Source: Schistosoma haematobium (taxonomy: Eukaryota > Platyhelminthes > Trematoda > Strigeidida > Schistosomatidae). From it: a DNA stretch of 64,000 bases. Below are positions 1 to 10,290 of this stretch, piece after piece (positions within the stretch are counted from its first letter, which is position 1; the number at the start of each line of letters is the position of its first letter). The notes beneath the pieces are model-generated. The model did no database searches. It saw only the letters and a program-made list of their open reading frames with translations, and was not told the DNA's origin. The translations under genes were made by a program, and so were the position numbers. The stretch is taken from assembly GCF_000699445.3 (NCBI RefSeq), contig NC_067202.1, positions 496,001 to 560,000 on the forward strand, given 5' to 3'.

Positions 1-272
1 TCCAACTGTTGTAGAGCTTCTCCATCAAGTGTGTTTATGTCGGTGTTGTCCGTGTTGTATTTGAGGATGTTGCTTTTTGTTTTGTATGCATCGAAGCATA
101 CTGATGCAGGTTTTGGTGCTTCCAAACTAGTTGTCTTCATCTGTATTTGTTTGTGTGCATGAAATAGAAGTGCTAGGTGAACTAAGATGTTCGAATCGTC
201 TAGTTGCATGCGAACTGTTTATTGTATTCAGTGCTCCTCCTCGAATATGGAGGTCTTCATAATCCAGTTAAC
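1..272 (-). pseudogene. RTE family 2 internal fragment (RT domain)
   Basis: Read antisense, this stretch aligns by eye with the part of the RTE family 2 element at about 35530-35800 that holds the FADD active-site region and the segment after it. Shared landmarks are the 'gaggtcttcataatccagt' and 'ttctccatcaag' blocks. It has lost the reading frame and is cut by the window edge. It is an old decayed copy, not a gene. Confidence 0.75.
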
Positions 273-1195
273 TCCGCCTGTATCTGTTATAGGTTTAATG
301 TCGATCCGAGTCCCAAGTAAAGAAGGAGGGTTTTGCATAGGATCAGCAATTCCATCCACAGAAAACTAGCTCTTTAAAAAACGCTAATCACAAAAAACAG
401 TTCATACCATTAAACTAAATAGAAGTTCTCTCTTTAGTCTACTTGAATGGTAACTTTTTTTATGTTTAAGAATCATGATGGATTATAATTTGTTGAATAA
501 ATGAAGTTTACAATAATAAACATAAATGAGTACAAAGTTAATCGATCGATAATATACTTTTGTGTGATATAAGATTATTAGCTAAAATACTCAACCAGTG
601 TGTAATCAATGTGGTTCATTCCCAAGTATTTAGTAATTGAGTTAATTATTAATTCACATTGAACTAGTAACAACTAGAGAATGAATTTAGTTTTATTAAT
701 TGACACTATTCTGTAACTTTATATAAGTAACTCGATATTCTATAGGAAATGATAAATACAAAAGTGAAGTGTTTTAAGTATACGTTTTTCTATTGAAAGT
801 TGATAATTGTAATTATAAATTTGTGTTATGATGGGCGGTGTCCGAAATCTAATATTGATTCACAATACGCTACACTCTAACAGCCTACCCGACTACTTGA
901 GTGATAACAAAAGAATGGGCTAGAAAGTATGTAGTGGACTACTGAATAATATGTACAAATACTCATTTGTAAATATACATCTCTACTGCTTAGCCAATGA
1001 TATGCATTTTTCCTTCAGGTCATTTTAGATTGCCATCAAGTAACCTTCTAATTTACTTACTTCTATTTGGCTCACTGTACTGAAATTTCAAGGTCTGTCA
1101 CAAATCGATAAGCTGTATTGACCATTGATTAAAACATGATTAATGCATATATTGATTAACATTATGGAATTTGAAAAATTTCAATGATTGATATG
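273..1195. other. AT-rich DNA, no gene seen
   Basis: No long ORF, RNA gene or recognisable repeat was seen. A short less AT-rich patch at about 830-900 has no match elsewhere in the window. Confidence 0.5.
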
Positions 1196-1560
1196 AATTA
1201 TTATTTACTTACTTACTTACGCCTGTTACTCCTCGTGAAGGAGCATAGGCCACTCACCAGCATTTTCCATCTAACCCTGTACCGAGCAATCCTTTCCAGC
1301 TCCTTCCAGTTCCTATTCATCCTTTTCATATCTGCTTCTATTTCCCGATGTAATGTGTTCTTTGGCCTTCCTCTTTTCCGTTTCCATTCAGGATTCCAAG
1401 TTAGGGCTTGCTTCGTGATGCAGCTTGATGATTTGCGTAATGTATGTCCTATCCATTTTTATCATCTTTTCCTAATTTCTTCAGTTGGAAGCTGGTTTGT
1501 TCTTTTCCAGAGAAGGCTGTTGCTGATGGTATCCGGCCAATGGATGTTGAGTATCATTAT
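1196..1560 (-). pseudogene. 5'-truncated RTE family 2 copy (3' end)
   Basis: This matches the 3' terminal 350 bp of the RTE at 34910-38127. On the + strand it begins with the TTAC-repeat tail (1201-1220) followed by 'cgcctgttactcctc'. The coding remnant is the C-terminal tail of the retrotransposon protein, antisense here. A short + strand ORF over it is a shadow. Confidence 0.85.
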
Positions 1561-1933
1561 CATTTAACACAATAGGAATGGTAATATCTCATGGATTATA
1601 CTACTTATTAGTTATTACAGTAGTATGTTTTTACTTTGTAATAGTTTGTCTTTTCGAACTACAACCATATTGAGTAAACTAACGAAGTTAATATTTTTAG
1701 GTTTTTCCCGATTTCTGACAATTATGATTAACTGATTCGATAATGTCTGATTATTAAGAATTTTGTACACGAACAGATGAGTATCAAAACTTTATACTTT
1801 CGTTCTACAAGAGTGGGGTTTAATCTACGAAAATTCAACATCAGTGTAATCATAGTGAAAAAACCCTTTTAAATCACTAGTTAGAAATTAAAAATGGCTA
1901 ATTTCAGTTTACTCATTTCTAAATTGATAGTTA
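1561..1933. other. AT-rich spacer, no gene seen
   Basis: Nothing recognisable. The block just before 1934 ('attgatagtta') weakly resembles the sequence after the element's tail at 5876 ('attcttagttt'), a possible diverged target-site duplication. Confidence 0.4.
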
Positions 1934-1956
1934 GCCCCCGAATGCCCTGGTACGGC

Positions 1957-1987
1957 CGAGATTGGGGTGAGTCCGCTCACCCTCTCG
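1957..1987 (+). promoter_or_regulatory. Conserved hairpin near the 5' end of the family 1 element
   Basis: The arms CGAGA...TCTCG enclose GGGTGAG/CTCACCC around a TCCG loop. The derivative at 12118 keeps the same hairpin in slightly altered form. An outer pairing CCCTGG (near 1945) with CCAGGG (near 2027) is also kept there with wobble changes. A structured RNA leader is likely; its function is unknown. Confidence 0.45.
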
Positions 1988-2396
1988 AAATACTCTCACA
2001 CGGCCACGCGTATACAGCCTCTGCCAGGGAAGTCCTACTCATTGCCTTCTCGTGGCGGGGGTGTTGTTTACGAAAATGAGAGAACGAAAAGCGAATGTCC
2101 GGCGCTTTAACCGGATTCCAAACCAATGGTGCACATGGGCTCCAGTATCCTGTGGGAACAAATGGCGTATGAACCAATCTTTGGTCACCGGCTACCATGG
2201 GATTGCATCTCCTTACGATGCTCCACTGCCTTGTGGATTAGACCTTTAGGTCAAAGGCTCGGAGAGTGGCCCCCTAAGATAACCACCTGCTTCGGTTTGG
2301 GCACCCGGGCAGTATCACAGCCCACACACAAATGATGAACTCTTTATGTCCATGGAATTTACTTTTCTCGCTTCGAAAAACAATCAATTGATTAAA

Positions 2397-2472
2397 ATTA
2401 TTATCATTACTATTATTGTCATTATTAATACTATTATTATCATTATTGTTATTATTATTATTATTATTTTCC
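2397..2472 (+). repeat. Imperfect (ATT)n microsatellite inside the family 1 leader
   Basis: A run of ATT/ATC-type triplets in the 5' leader upstream of the ORF. It is absent from the deleted derivative at 12118-12692. Confidence 0.7.
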
Positions 2473-2571
2473 ACATTATTCACCCTCTTTTATACTTATA
2501 CAGCGGCTCGTCTTTGGTGGAAATTCGACTCTATCTAAACGTTCTCGAATCACTGTCCGGTTGAAAATTGT

Positions 2572-5500
2572 ATGTTACCATCGAATATGAGTACTGAAGC
2601 AGTTTTTCTGAAACCACGTGCACCATTCAAACTGGCTGCCTTCAACGTTCGCACATTTATGCAGGTCGGACAACAGATAGGGCTGGCTATGTCTTTGGAA
2701 AGTCTTCATATCGATGTCTGCTGTCTATTTGAGACCCGTATTCAAGACTCTGGCGAAGTACTACAAATTCGCCCTTCATCTGTCGCTTCGAAAAGCTTGT
2801 TTTACGTGCGCTTATCCGGGGACCCTGTGGCATCTTCGTCTGGTCTTGCTGGCGTTGGTGTCGCACTAAGCGCTAGAGCTGAGGCAGCACTAGTCGATTG
2901 GATCCCCATTAACAGTCGGTTATGTGCTGTTAGATTAGAAAGTTCCATCAAAGTGAGAAGAAATCGGCGTGAGAAACGATGTCTTTTCGTCATCTCCGCC
3001 TATGCCCCGACAGATTGCAGCCCGGATGCAATCAAGGATGAGTTTTACCACCAGTTATCTATTCTTCTCCAGAAAGTGCGTTCGACAGATATTGTAGTAC
3101 TAGCCGGAGACTTGAATGCTCAGGTCGGGCGTCTAGGCACAGAAGAGAGTCGTTTAGGTGGCCGGTGGGGACTTGTTAGTCGCAGGTCAGATGACGAGGA
3201 CCGTCTACTGCAACTGTGCACAGACCACAACCTGTTTCTGGCTCGCACTAACTTTCGGCACAGTCATCGCCGATGTGCCACCTGGCGTCCTCCCTCTGCA
3301 TCTCAAGCCTGGACTCAGATTGATCACATCGCGATCAGCTACCGCTGGCGTGGTTGTGTACAAGACTGCCGCTCCTTTTGGAGTACCTATCTGGACTCTG
3401 ACCATGCCTTGGTCTGCGCCAATCTTGCCTTACTTTTCAGTGGACAACGAAGTGACCGCCAGCAAAGGATTGATATTAGCAAGCTGGTTGCAACTTCTGT
3501 TGCAAATAAGTATCGAACCGAGCTAGCCTCTAGGCTAGCTACCACTCCACCGAAAAGTATAGATGAGCATTGGTTGCAATTGCATGACGCCATGAAAATG
3601 GCGGGAACAGTCAGTTGTGAGTTTGCGAAACGTCCCGCTTTTAAGCACTGGGTTTCTTCTGGTTCCTTACAACTCATTGAAGCCCGTCGGTCTACTCCGG
3701 GTGACCGTGAGTTTGACCATAAACGAAGGATGTTACGTAAGGAAATCGGGCAAAGCTTGCGTAAGGAACGAGAAGCCTGGTGGTCGAATCGTGCTAATGA
3801 GCTGGAAGCAGCAGCTGCATCTGGTAACTACCGGAAGCTCTTCCAGCTCATCCGAGCCACTGGCAGCAAGAAGTCTGGTGTGAGTGAAACAATCTGCGAG
3901 GATGATGGGATGCCAATCACTAACATCCATCGACGTCTTGGACGGTGGGCAGAATTTTTCGAAGGGCAGTTCAACTGGCCTGCTGCTCCGGCAAAATCGG
4001 TCAGACTGTCCTGCCCTCCATGGCCGATGACGACTGATCCACCAAACGAGGAGGAAGTCCGCAAGGAACTCCAACTCTTGAAGCGTTACAAATCACCTGG
4101 CCCAGATGACTTACCTCCGGCTCTTTTTAAACATGGTGGTGACATTTTGACTAAGGAATTGACGACGTTGTTTGCAAAGGTTTGGGAACTAGAGAATGTA
4201 CCAACGTCATGGAATGAGTCGATAGTTGTCCCTATCTTTAAAAAGGGTTCACGTCGTTCCTGCAACAACTATCAGGGGATAAGTCTACTTCCGATTGCGT
4301 CCAAGCTATTGGCTTCCGTCATACTTCGTAGGTTGTTCAAAACCCGAGAAAGATTGACTCGCGAGGAGCAGGCTGGGTTTCGTTCTGGTCGAGGATGTAT
4401 TGATCATATCTTCACCCTCCGCCAAATGTTAGAACATCGCCATACTTATCAAAGGCCAACAATCGTAGTGTTTCTTGACATCAGGGCTGCCTTCGATTCG
4501 TTGGACAGGACTGTTCTCTGGGTTTGTCTATTGAGGAAGGGTGTGCCTGAGAAGTTTATTATTATCCTAAAAGCCCTATATGAAAACACCTCAGGCAGAG
4601 TGAGGGCATACAACCACCTCTCTCCATTGTTCCATTCGAGTAGTGGGGTTAGGCAGGGTTGTCCAATCTCACCATTCCTCTTCAACTTTGCCATCGATGA
4701 CATTCTGGAAACAGTTCTGATGAATGTAAGTAATGGTGGTGTGGATCTGTTGCCTGGAGAAAATCTTGTCGACCTTGAGTATGCGGACGATATTGTCTTA
4801 CTGTGCGATAATGCCCAAGGCATGCAATCCGCACTTAATCAGTTGGCAATCAGTGTCCGTAGGTATGGTATGTGCTTTGCACCTTCGAAGTGCAAAGTAC
4901 TTCTACAAGACTGGCAGGATTCCAATCCTGTACTCACCCTGGATGGTGAGCAGATAGACGTAGTTGAGAAGTTCATGTATCTGGGTAGCTGCATAAGTGC
5001 TGGTGGGGGTGTGAGTGATGAGATCAATGCACGTATAGTGAAAGCCAGAGCGGCTTATGCCAATCTGCGCCACCTTTGGCGCGTTCGTGATGTTAGTCTG
5101 GCTGTAAAATGTCGGATCTACAACGCGTCGGTGAGAGCAGTTTTGCTCTATGCTTGTGAAACCTGGCCTCTCCGAGTTGAGGACGTTAGACGACTCTCTG
5201 TGTTTGATCATCGCTGTCTCCGAAGGATTGCTGACATTCAGTGGCAACACCATGTCAGTAATGCAAAGGTTCGGCATCGTGTGTTCGGGCACAGAGATGA
5301 TAATTCAATTGGTGTTACCATCTTGAAACACCGACTTCGGTGGATTGGACATGTTCTACGAATGTCGTCCCAGAGAATTCCACGTCGTGCATTATTTGCC
5401 GACTCTGGGACTGGTTGGAAGAAGCGGAGAGGTGGTCAGTGCATGACATGGTGTCGTGGTATGAAAGAAAGCTGCAAAGGACTGGCTTGTGTTGGTCCTT

Positions 5501-5622
5501 CAGGACTCCCTGGTTGGGGTCTGAGAGATGGTGCTACACAGTGGCTAGAGACGTTATCAGATATGGCTCAGAATAGAAGCTGGTGGCGATCCTGCTGTAA
5601 CCTTCTTTTACTTTCTTCATAA
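2572..5622 (+). CDS. Intact endonuclease/reverse transcriptase of RTE-clade retrotransposon
   Basis: The 1016-residue polyprotein would nick genomic DNA and copy the element RNA by target-primed reverse transcription in the nucleus. The N-terminal part is an APE-type endonuclease (about residues 18-285) with GDLN (179-182), QIDHI (249-253) and SDH (276-278). Reverse transcriptase follows (about 500-760), with the first catalytic Asp near 636 in FLDIRAAFD, the GVRQGCPISPFLF block, and YADD at 737-740. The C-terminal LLYACETWPLR and RWIGHVLRM blocks are typical of RTE proteins. The start is the first Met after an in-frame TAA at 2536. No stop or frameshift is seen and the usual catalytic motifs are present, so this copy may be young. 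It contains no host-derived function. Confidence 0.9.
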   Translation: MLPSNMSTEAVFLKPRAPFKLAAFNVRTFMQVGQQIGLAMSLESLHIDVCCLFETRIQDSGEVLQIRPSSVASKSLFYVRLSGDPVASSSGLAGVGVALSARAEAALVDWIPINSRLCAVRLESSIKVRRNRREKRCLFVISAYAPTDCSPDAIKDEFYHQLSILLQKVRSTDIVVLAGDLNAQVGRLGTEESRLGGRWGLVSRRSDDEDRLLQLCTDHNLFLARTNFRHSHRRCATWRPPSASQAWTQIDHIAISYRWRGCVQDCRSFWSTYLDSDHALVCANLALLFSGQRSDRQQRIDISKLVATSVANKYRTELASRLATTPPKSIDEHWLQLHDAMKMAGTVSCEFAKRPAFKHWVSSGSLQLIEARRSTPGDREFDHKRRMLRKEIGQSLRKEREAWWSNRANELEAAAASGNYRKLFQLIRATGSKKSGVSETICEDDGMPITNIHRRLGRWAEFFEGQFNWPAAPAKSVRLSCPPWPMTTDPPNEEEVRKELQLLKRYKSPGPDDLPPALFKHGGDILTKELTTLFAKVWELENVPTSWNESIVVPIFKKGSRRSCNNYQGISLLPIASKLLASVILRRLFKTRERLTREEQAGFRSGRGCIDHIFTLRQMLEHRHTYQRPTIVVFLDIRAAFDSLDRTVLWVCLLRKGVPEKFIIILKALYENTSGRVRAYNHLSPLFHSSSGVRQGCPISPFLFNFAIDDILETVLMNVSNGGVDLLPGENLVDLEYADDIVLLCDNAQGMQSALNQLAISVRRYGMCFAPSKCKVLLQDWQDSNPVLTLDGEQIDVVEKFMYLGSCISAGGGVSDEINARIVKARAAYANLRHLWRVRDVSLAVKCRIYNASVRAVLLYACETWPLRVEDVRRLSVFDHRCLRRIADIQWQHHVSNAKVRHRVFGHRDDNSIGVTILKHRLRWIGHVLRMSSQRIPRRALFADSGTGWKKRRGGQCMTWCRGMKESCKGLACVGPSGLPGWGLRDGATQWLETLSDMAQNRSWWRSCCNLLLLSS

Positions 5623-5836
5623 AAAGTGGTTCTGTCTCCCTTACCTGAAAGATTTCTTCTGATTGTACCTTCCGGTTCCCTCGTTACTACCACACTACCT
5701 TACACCAATCTCTTCGTTATTGTTCTCCTTTTCTTTTGTGCTCCTTAGTTTTTTTTCTTTCTATTTCTCTTCAAATTCTCATTGTTTTGTGTGGCGCATA
5801 AATATTGGCGCTCTCCTGTACCAATATTTATGTGTT

Positions 5837-5840
5837 CAAA

Positions 5841-5871
<31 letters not shown>

Positions 5872-5876
5872 ATACA
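5837..5876 (+). repeat. (AAAT)n 3' tail of the family 1 element
   Basis: About nine AAAT units directly follow the conserved 3' end. This is the simple-repeat tail expected of an RTE element. The derivative at 12118 has an (AAT)n tail at the same place. Confidence 0.85.
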
Positions 5877-6039
5877 TTCTTAGTTTGTAAGCTCGTTTAC
5901 ATCTTGCTTTGTTGAACCCTAGCGTATAGAATTCGGGGAATAATTATCATTAATAACATCGATGTACATGAAGAAACAAAGCGTTATAGTACTTGATCGT
6001 CTCAAACTATGAAAATATTAATAGGTGATCAATAATGCT

Positions 6040-6133
6040 AGAGGTAAAGCGCTTGCATACAGGACAAGATGTGCAGGGTTCGAGTCTCATGTACAGGATC
6101 GTGGATGCGTACTAGTGAGGAGTTTGATACTAG
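6040..6133 (+). mobile_element. Family B ribozyme repeat, 5' part, split by a solo LTR
   Basis: The tRNA-like B box 'cagggttcgagtctc' is followed by 'ggatcgtggatgcg' and a degenerate hammerhead start. The repeat is interrupted at 6133 by a 294-bp LTR-like insertion and resumes at 6428. Confidence 0.65.
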
Positions 6134-6427
6134 TGTAGTGAACAGAACACGGGTGGGGAGATAATCGAATGTATTTAGCACACAAATTACAGAGCTACTC
6201 GGTAAAATAGGAAAACCACATAGTAAATCGTTAATTTGCAAAATATTATTCCATCATATCAAACCGGACTGTTGCTGTTGCAATCATCAATCCATTGTCT
6301 CACATTTTACTGTTCATGCGTTTTCTTACAAATTGAATTGTGTTGTCGCTCTTCCTTTCTTGATCTTCCCCCATCTTTTAACTCGCATCATATACTACTT
6401 ATATCAATATAAGTAGCACACACCACA
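6134..6427 (-). mobile_element. Solo LTR-like element, family D, inserted in a family B repeat
   Basis: The ends are TGTAGTG...CACCACA, an inverted TG/CA terminus pair, flanked by CTAG on both sides (6130-6133 and 6428-6431). The family B sequence closes perfectly once the insert is removed. Related copies lie near 20885, 24154, 26397, 29069, 47667 and 49377. No coding sequence. This is either a solo LTR or a miniature terminal-repeat retrotransposon. Confidence 0.7.
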
Positions 6428-6545
6428 CTAGGATTGAACAGCTGTCCAGTGGTTCCAGGTTTTCTATAATGGTTTAGCTTAGATCGAATTGTGAATTCAA
6501 CAGTGAAAATACTACAATCTTCACAAACCCCATACTGAAAATAAT
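6428..6545 (+). mobile_element. Family B ribozyme repeat, 3' part
   Basis: Continuation of the repeat begun at 6040: 'ctaggattgaacagctg' corresponds to the stem II/GAAAC region, followed by the family B tail. The hammerhead core is mutated and unlikely to be active. Confidence 0.65.
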
Positions 6546-8036
6546 AATCTGTGAAATATTGAGTTGTCTCATGAATTTACTACTGAAATTCATATTAACG
6601 ATTTAACGTTTACATTATTTTTACAAATAAAACCAAAGGTTTCTATTCATATCAAATTGTAAGTTACATAGTAACAACCATAATAAGGTCTATATATTGT
6701 CGATCACTAGATTGATTATCTGTGAATTTGATTGTTTAAGGTATAGAACTGTGGAAATATAATACAGTTATTAAACATAGAAAGCTTTTCATATTTATCA
6801 CAAAAAAATGTTCTATTACGAAGTGATCATGTGAATTCATTCGACCCAAAAATTTGGATTAACATGAATTTAACTAATGTAAACAATGATTACGTAAGTA
6901 ATTTTTAGGTAAATGTTAATGACAAAGATGTAAAATGTTGTTTACATTACTTTGATCCATTAATAATTGTAATTCATCAGTCACATTCTCTTAAGGTAAA
7001 TCCACATTTAATGTATATTGTTCATGAGAAAGTTTTCAAGTTGTTAACTCGATTCCTTTCATATATCGTTCATGAAAATATTTTTGACTGGTTGCCTAAC
7101 ACAATTTAAAAACTCTGGTAAAACTCTGTTAAAAACCGAGTATCTTAGATCATTGTTACTAACTATAAGAGTGAATTAACTTCGCCTGGATCCCCTCTGG
7201 GGCTACTAACTTAGCTAAATGTTGTTGGGTTCAGACATTTATAAACAATGACCACTTTAAAGGTAAGTTATGTGAACGAGTGATTCTTATTGAGCAATGA
7301 TCGAAAACCTGGAAGAATTGGATGCTTCTTCTGAGTTAAAGAATATTCTACATTGTTCACCCAGAACTCAACCATAGACGAAAAATAGGATCGATTTTCT
7401 ATACTGCGAGGACGTGAAATTTGGATGACTAAGCAGTATTTTAGAGGTTCACATTTCTAAATTATGGAAACGTTCTACTATGTACCGATCATTACCAACT
7501 ACCAGTGACAACATATCACAGTGATGATCTAGTTGAACGTACCGGTCCTCATAGTTGTCTAGCTTATATAAATTCGTGATACCAACAAATCTGGAACTAC
7601 ATTTTATTTGGCTGAATTAGCGTGATTATCGAATGCTATTGATAGCATAATTAGTATATCTATTTATCAATTGCTAATATTACTACTGAATTTCTCGGAC
7701 GTAAGTAGTAGCATAAAGTATTTGCAAATATTTAGTGAAATACAAGTAGACAATTATGTAAAATGTTATGACGAATATGAGTGACATTTTCCCTGGTGAT
7801 TTCAAAATAACTATGAATGTTTATCAGTAGATGAAATAAAAGTTTTTCTTTTAGAAAATACAGATTTAACTTGTAACCTACTCCAAATCAGAAACTATCA
7901 TTATTCTATGATGGTTTTAGTATACGATTTGGATAGCAACTAATCGCATGTAGTTTTTACTTGGAAAAATCATTTGATTCTCAAAAAAATCATGGTGGTG
8001 AAAGTTTAATTTGACAATTTCAAATAAACTGAGTAG
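6546..8036. other. AT-rich DNA, no gene seen
   Basis: No gene recognised. A 38-bp patch at about 7178-7215 resembles the extreme 5' end of RTE family 2 (paired CCCC/GGGG around TCT) and may be a stub. Confidence 0.45.
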
Positions 8037-8205
8037 ATCGTATATGCGCACTGCTGAAGAGTCCCATACTAGGACGAAACGGCCGTCCAGTGCTTCCAGG
8101 TTTTCAATGGTGGTCTAGCTTCAACTGACTCATGATTTCAATCTGTGAAAACTTCTAAAAATCTCCACAAACCCCTTCTGATAACATCAAGTAGATTGTC
8201 AATAA
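8037..8205 (+). mobile_element. Family B ribozyme repeat, 5'-truncated, intact hammerhead
   Basis: The copy keeps the ribozyme and the whole 3' tail, ending 'ccacaaaccccttctgata'. The tRNA-like head is missing, so it begins only a few bases before stem I of the ribozyme. Confidence 0.8.
8048..8093 (+). ncRNA. Type-I hammerhead ribozyme motif (family B)
   Basis: Stem I GCACUG/CAGUGC, core CUGAAGA (8054-8060, the CUGANGA consensus), stem II GUCC/GGAC, GAAA, and palindromic stem III ACGGCCGU. Cleavage is predicted after GUC, between 8087 and 8088. All invariant core positions are present. Confidence 0.8.
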
Positions 8206-8237
8206 TTGAAAAAGTGTTATTATTGTTAAAATCTTAA

Positions 8238-8602
8238 GGGGTCAGACTTTAATGTTTGGACGACCTTTGAACGAATCTTAAGTGACTGAGAAATTTCAAC
8301 AATTCAGAAAACAGTCGTTTGTAAAATTCATTGGCGAGACTATAATTTATGGACGAACCAATCACTTATAAGAGAGCAGAACCCGGATTTTGGCACGAAA
8401 TTCATTCACCCATTTGGCTAAATAAAATTTTGGCATTATAGCTAATGTCTGTTCGTGATGAAAACCTTAAATCTAATTCCTAACCTCAACCATTAATTGT
8501 AAATCATAATTGTAATTCCTCACTCTGGTTTATAACCATCATTTGGCTTTAGTCATATTAGGTGAACACTCTCAAGGTCAGTTTAGAGTCCATTAAGAGT
8601 TC
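8238..8602 (+). mobile_element. Merlin-like short DNA transposon fragments
   Basis: A terminal-repeat-like block starts at about 8242 ('cagactttaatgtttggac'). A second element starts at about 8330 with 'gcgagactataatttatgg' and shares its body with the complete copy at 11129-11408. The right end is damaged by the adjoining family B repeat. Confidence 0.6.
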
Positions 8603-8921
8603 ACCATAAACCTGGAAGCACTGGACGGCCGTTTCGTTCTAGTACGGGACTCCTCAGCAGTGCGCATACACGATCCCGCACCACGCGGGGTTCGAGCCCA
8701 GGACCTACTGGCTTCGCGCGCGAGTACCACTAGACCACTTAGCCGGCGGTGTTAGTGTCTAACTTCAACCAATCCACGAAGTTGCGCCACCGTACACCAT
8801 TGTCTTCAGTGAGTTGTTACCTCCCAACAGACCTGGTTGAACTCCACTGGTAACGGCTTCTCACTAGGACTCCAGGAGTTTTTCCTGAAGTCAGTCACTA
8901 GTGAGCAGTTGATTATTATCA
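8603..8921 (-). mobile_element. Family B ribozyme repeat, long copy, antisense
   Basis: Antisense copy with ribozyme (8618-8668), B box, A-box-like segment, and the upstream part running to 'ctcactagtgactgac'. It abuts the next unit (8922) head to tail with only 'tgattattat' between. Core CUGAGGA is intact but stem II has a C-A mismatch. Confidence 0.8.
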
Positions 8922-9246
8922 GAATGGGTTTTGTGGAGAGTTTTAGAAAATTCACAGGTTGAAATCATGAGTCGATTGAAGCTAGACCACCATGGAAAAC
9001 CTGGAAGCACTAGACGGCCGTTTCGTCCTACTATGGGATGCCGGCTCAGTGGTCTAGTGGCTAAGTGATAGGTTCTGGGCTCGAACCCCGAGTGGTGCGG
9101 GATCGTGGATGCGCACTGCTGGGGAGTCCCGTACTAGGACGAAACGGCCGTCTAGTGCTTCCAGGTTTTCCGTGGTGGTCTAGCTTCAATCGACTCATGA
9201 TTTCAACCTGTGAATTTTCTAAAACTCTCCACAAAACCCATTCTGA
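8922..9246. mobile_element. Family B inverted fold-back dimer
   Basis: The left arm (8922-9038) is an antisense 3' half. The right arm (9039-9246) is a sense copy from the tRNA-like head to the 3' end. The 3' ends face outward and the two arms share about 115 bp of inverted repeat. The sense ribozyme at 9107-9155 has CUGGGGA instead of CUGANGA, which should abolish activity. Confidence 0.8.
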
Positions 9247-9877
9247 GTTATAGACTCACTATAGTTTCCTTGTCAATTAATTATTTCTTATAGTACATAT
9301 ATAACAAGTAAAAACGAAAACTAAAATCAGAAAAAAAAACAAAGACATTTTGTACTTATTTTCAGTGTATAGCTTAAAAGATTGTTTCTGGAAAAAAACC
9401 CAACAAACAGAAAAACCAGTTTTTACAATTTTCATTAGTAAGAATTGCTTATATGTTTGTTTGTTTTGCTATAAAGCGGAAGTCCACTACACCCCCCACC
9501 TCTTCTTTTTAGCCACTAAGCTACATTATTTTCAAATAAACCTTTCTCTTAGCATCAGTTTCTCCCTCTTCTTCTTCTTCTTCTTCTTCTTCTTCTTCTT
9601 CTTCATTACACTTCTACGCATAAATATAATTAAGTTGTGTGATTAATCAGTAAGCATTTCGTGTAACTATGTATGATTTCAATTAAAAATTGTTCTCTTA
9701 GAATGTAACGCATGATGTAATTGTGTTTATTTTTCATTTGTTATTTATTATTTCTAGTCTGATTCAAAATGGTTACTTGTTTCAATAGGGTAGTCTAATC
9801 AAGGAAAAGGCAAATAATTAATGGTATTCAAATCATGAAAACATATGTGAATAGAAATTCACTTAGTAGTATTTGGC
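9247..9877. other. AT-rich DNA with a CTT microsatellite
   Basis: (CTT)n of about 12 units lies at 9569-9605. A short + strand ORF through it is low-complexity. No gene seen. Confidence 0.5.
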
Positions 9878-10135
9878 TTATATCTTCCTATTGAGGTTTA
9901 AAACTGCAATTGATCAGTCTGTTATCGGCATATGTACATACTGTGGCTATCAGGACCCAGTAGCTAAGTGGAGAACGAGATGGCATTTAAAGTGAATAGT
10001 ACTGGGTTCGAGTCCCAGAGTGAACATCAACTCTGAGATGCAAGCACATCCAGCTGACGAGTCCCAAATAAGACGAAACATGGGTCCTGGATCCTACTGC
10101 TAGCCACTATCTATCATATGGGAATAGATTTTCAT
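9878..10135. mobile_element. Family A (Sm-alpha-like) inverted dimer
   Basis: 9878-9943 is an antisense piece of the family A body ('gcaattgatcagtctg'). 9944-10135 is a sense copy with A box 'tagctaagtgg', a T-arm-like 'ctgggttcgagtcccag' and a hammerhead. The T-arm stem CUGGG/CCCAG is perfect, supporting a tRNA origin of the head. Confidence 0.8.
10053..10110 (+). ncRNA. Hammerhead ribozyme motif (family A)
   Basis: Stem I AUCCAG/CUGGAU and core CUGACGA with GAAAC are intact. Stem II GUCC/AGAC has one mismatch and stem III (ACAUGGGU) is weak, so activity is doubtful. Confidence 0.65.
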
Positions 10136-10290
10136 GTGTGTGGAATTCAACACAGAAATGAAGAATATGTTTCCATCAAAAAATCATTTAACTCTTTCAT
10201 AAAAATGTATGTTCTGTTGAATGTTGTCAAGACCTCTACTAAATATTGATCAAAATAACTTACAAAATGCTATGAGTCATTATATAACAA

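Larger units (their letters stand above)
1934..5876 (+). mobile_element. Near full-length RTE-clade non-LTR retrotransposon, family 1 (SR2-like)
   Basis: The element has a 640-bp 5' leader, one long ORF (2572-5622), a 200-bp 3' UTR and a terminal (AAAT)n tail. Both ends are defined independently by the deleted derivative at 12118-12692, which shares the 5' start ('gcccccraatgc') and the 3' end ('tatgtgttcaaata'). A single EN-RT ORF and a short tandem-repeat tail are typical of RTE elements. The SR2-like label rests on recall of schistosome families and is tentative. Confidence 0.85.

Noticed and set aside
1934..2040. HDV-like self-cleaving ribozyme at the 5' end of the family 1 RTE
   Set aside because: CCCTGG/CCAGGG and CCCCGA/TTGGGG pairings exist and are partly kept in the derivative, but no convincing P3 helix is seen and the distance from the hairpin to the last strand is too long for the usual fold.
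8042..8100. CRISPR-like spaced repeats
   Set aside because: The recurring 'ggccgtccagtgcttccagg' block is part of dispersed family B copies, with no regular spacing or spacers.
9944..10040. Functional tRNA genes at the heads of families A-C
   Set aside because: A and B boxes are present and one T-arm is perfect, but acceptor and anticodon stems do not form a standard cloverleaf and the segments sit in multi-copy repeats.
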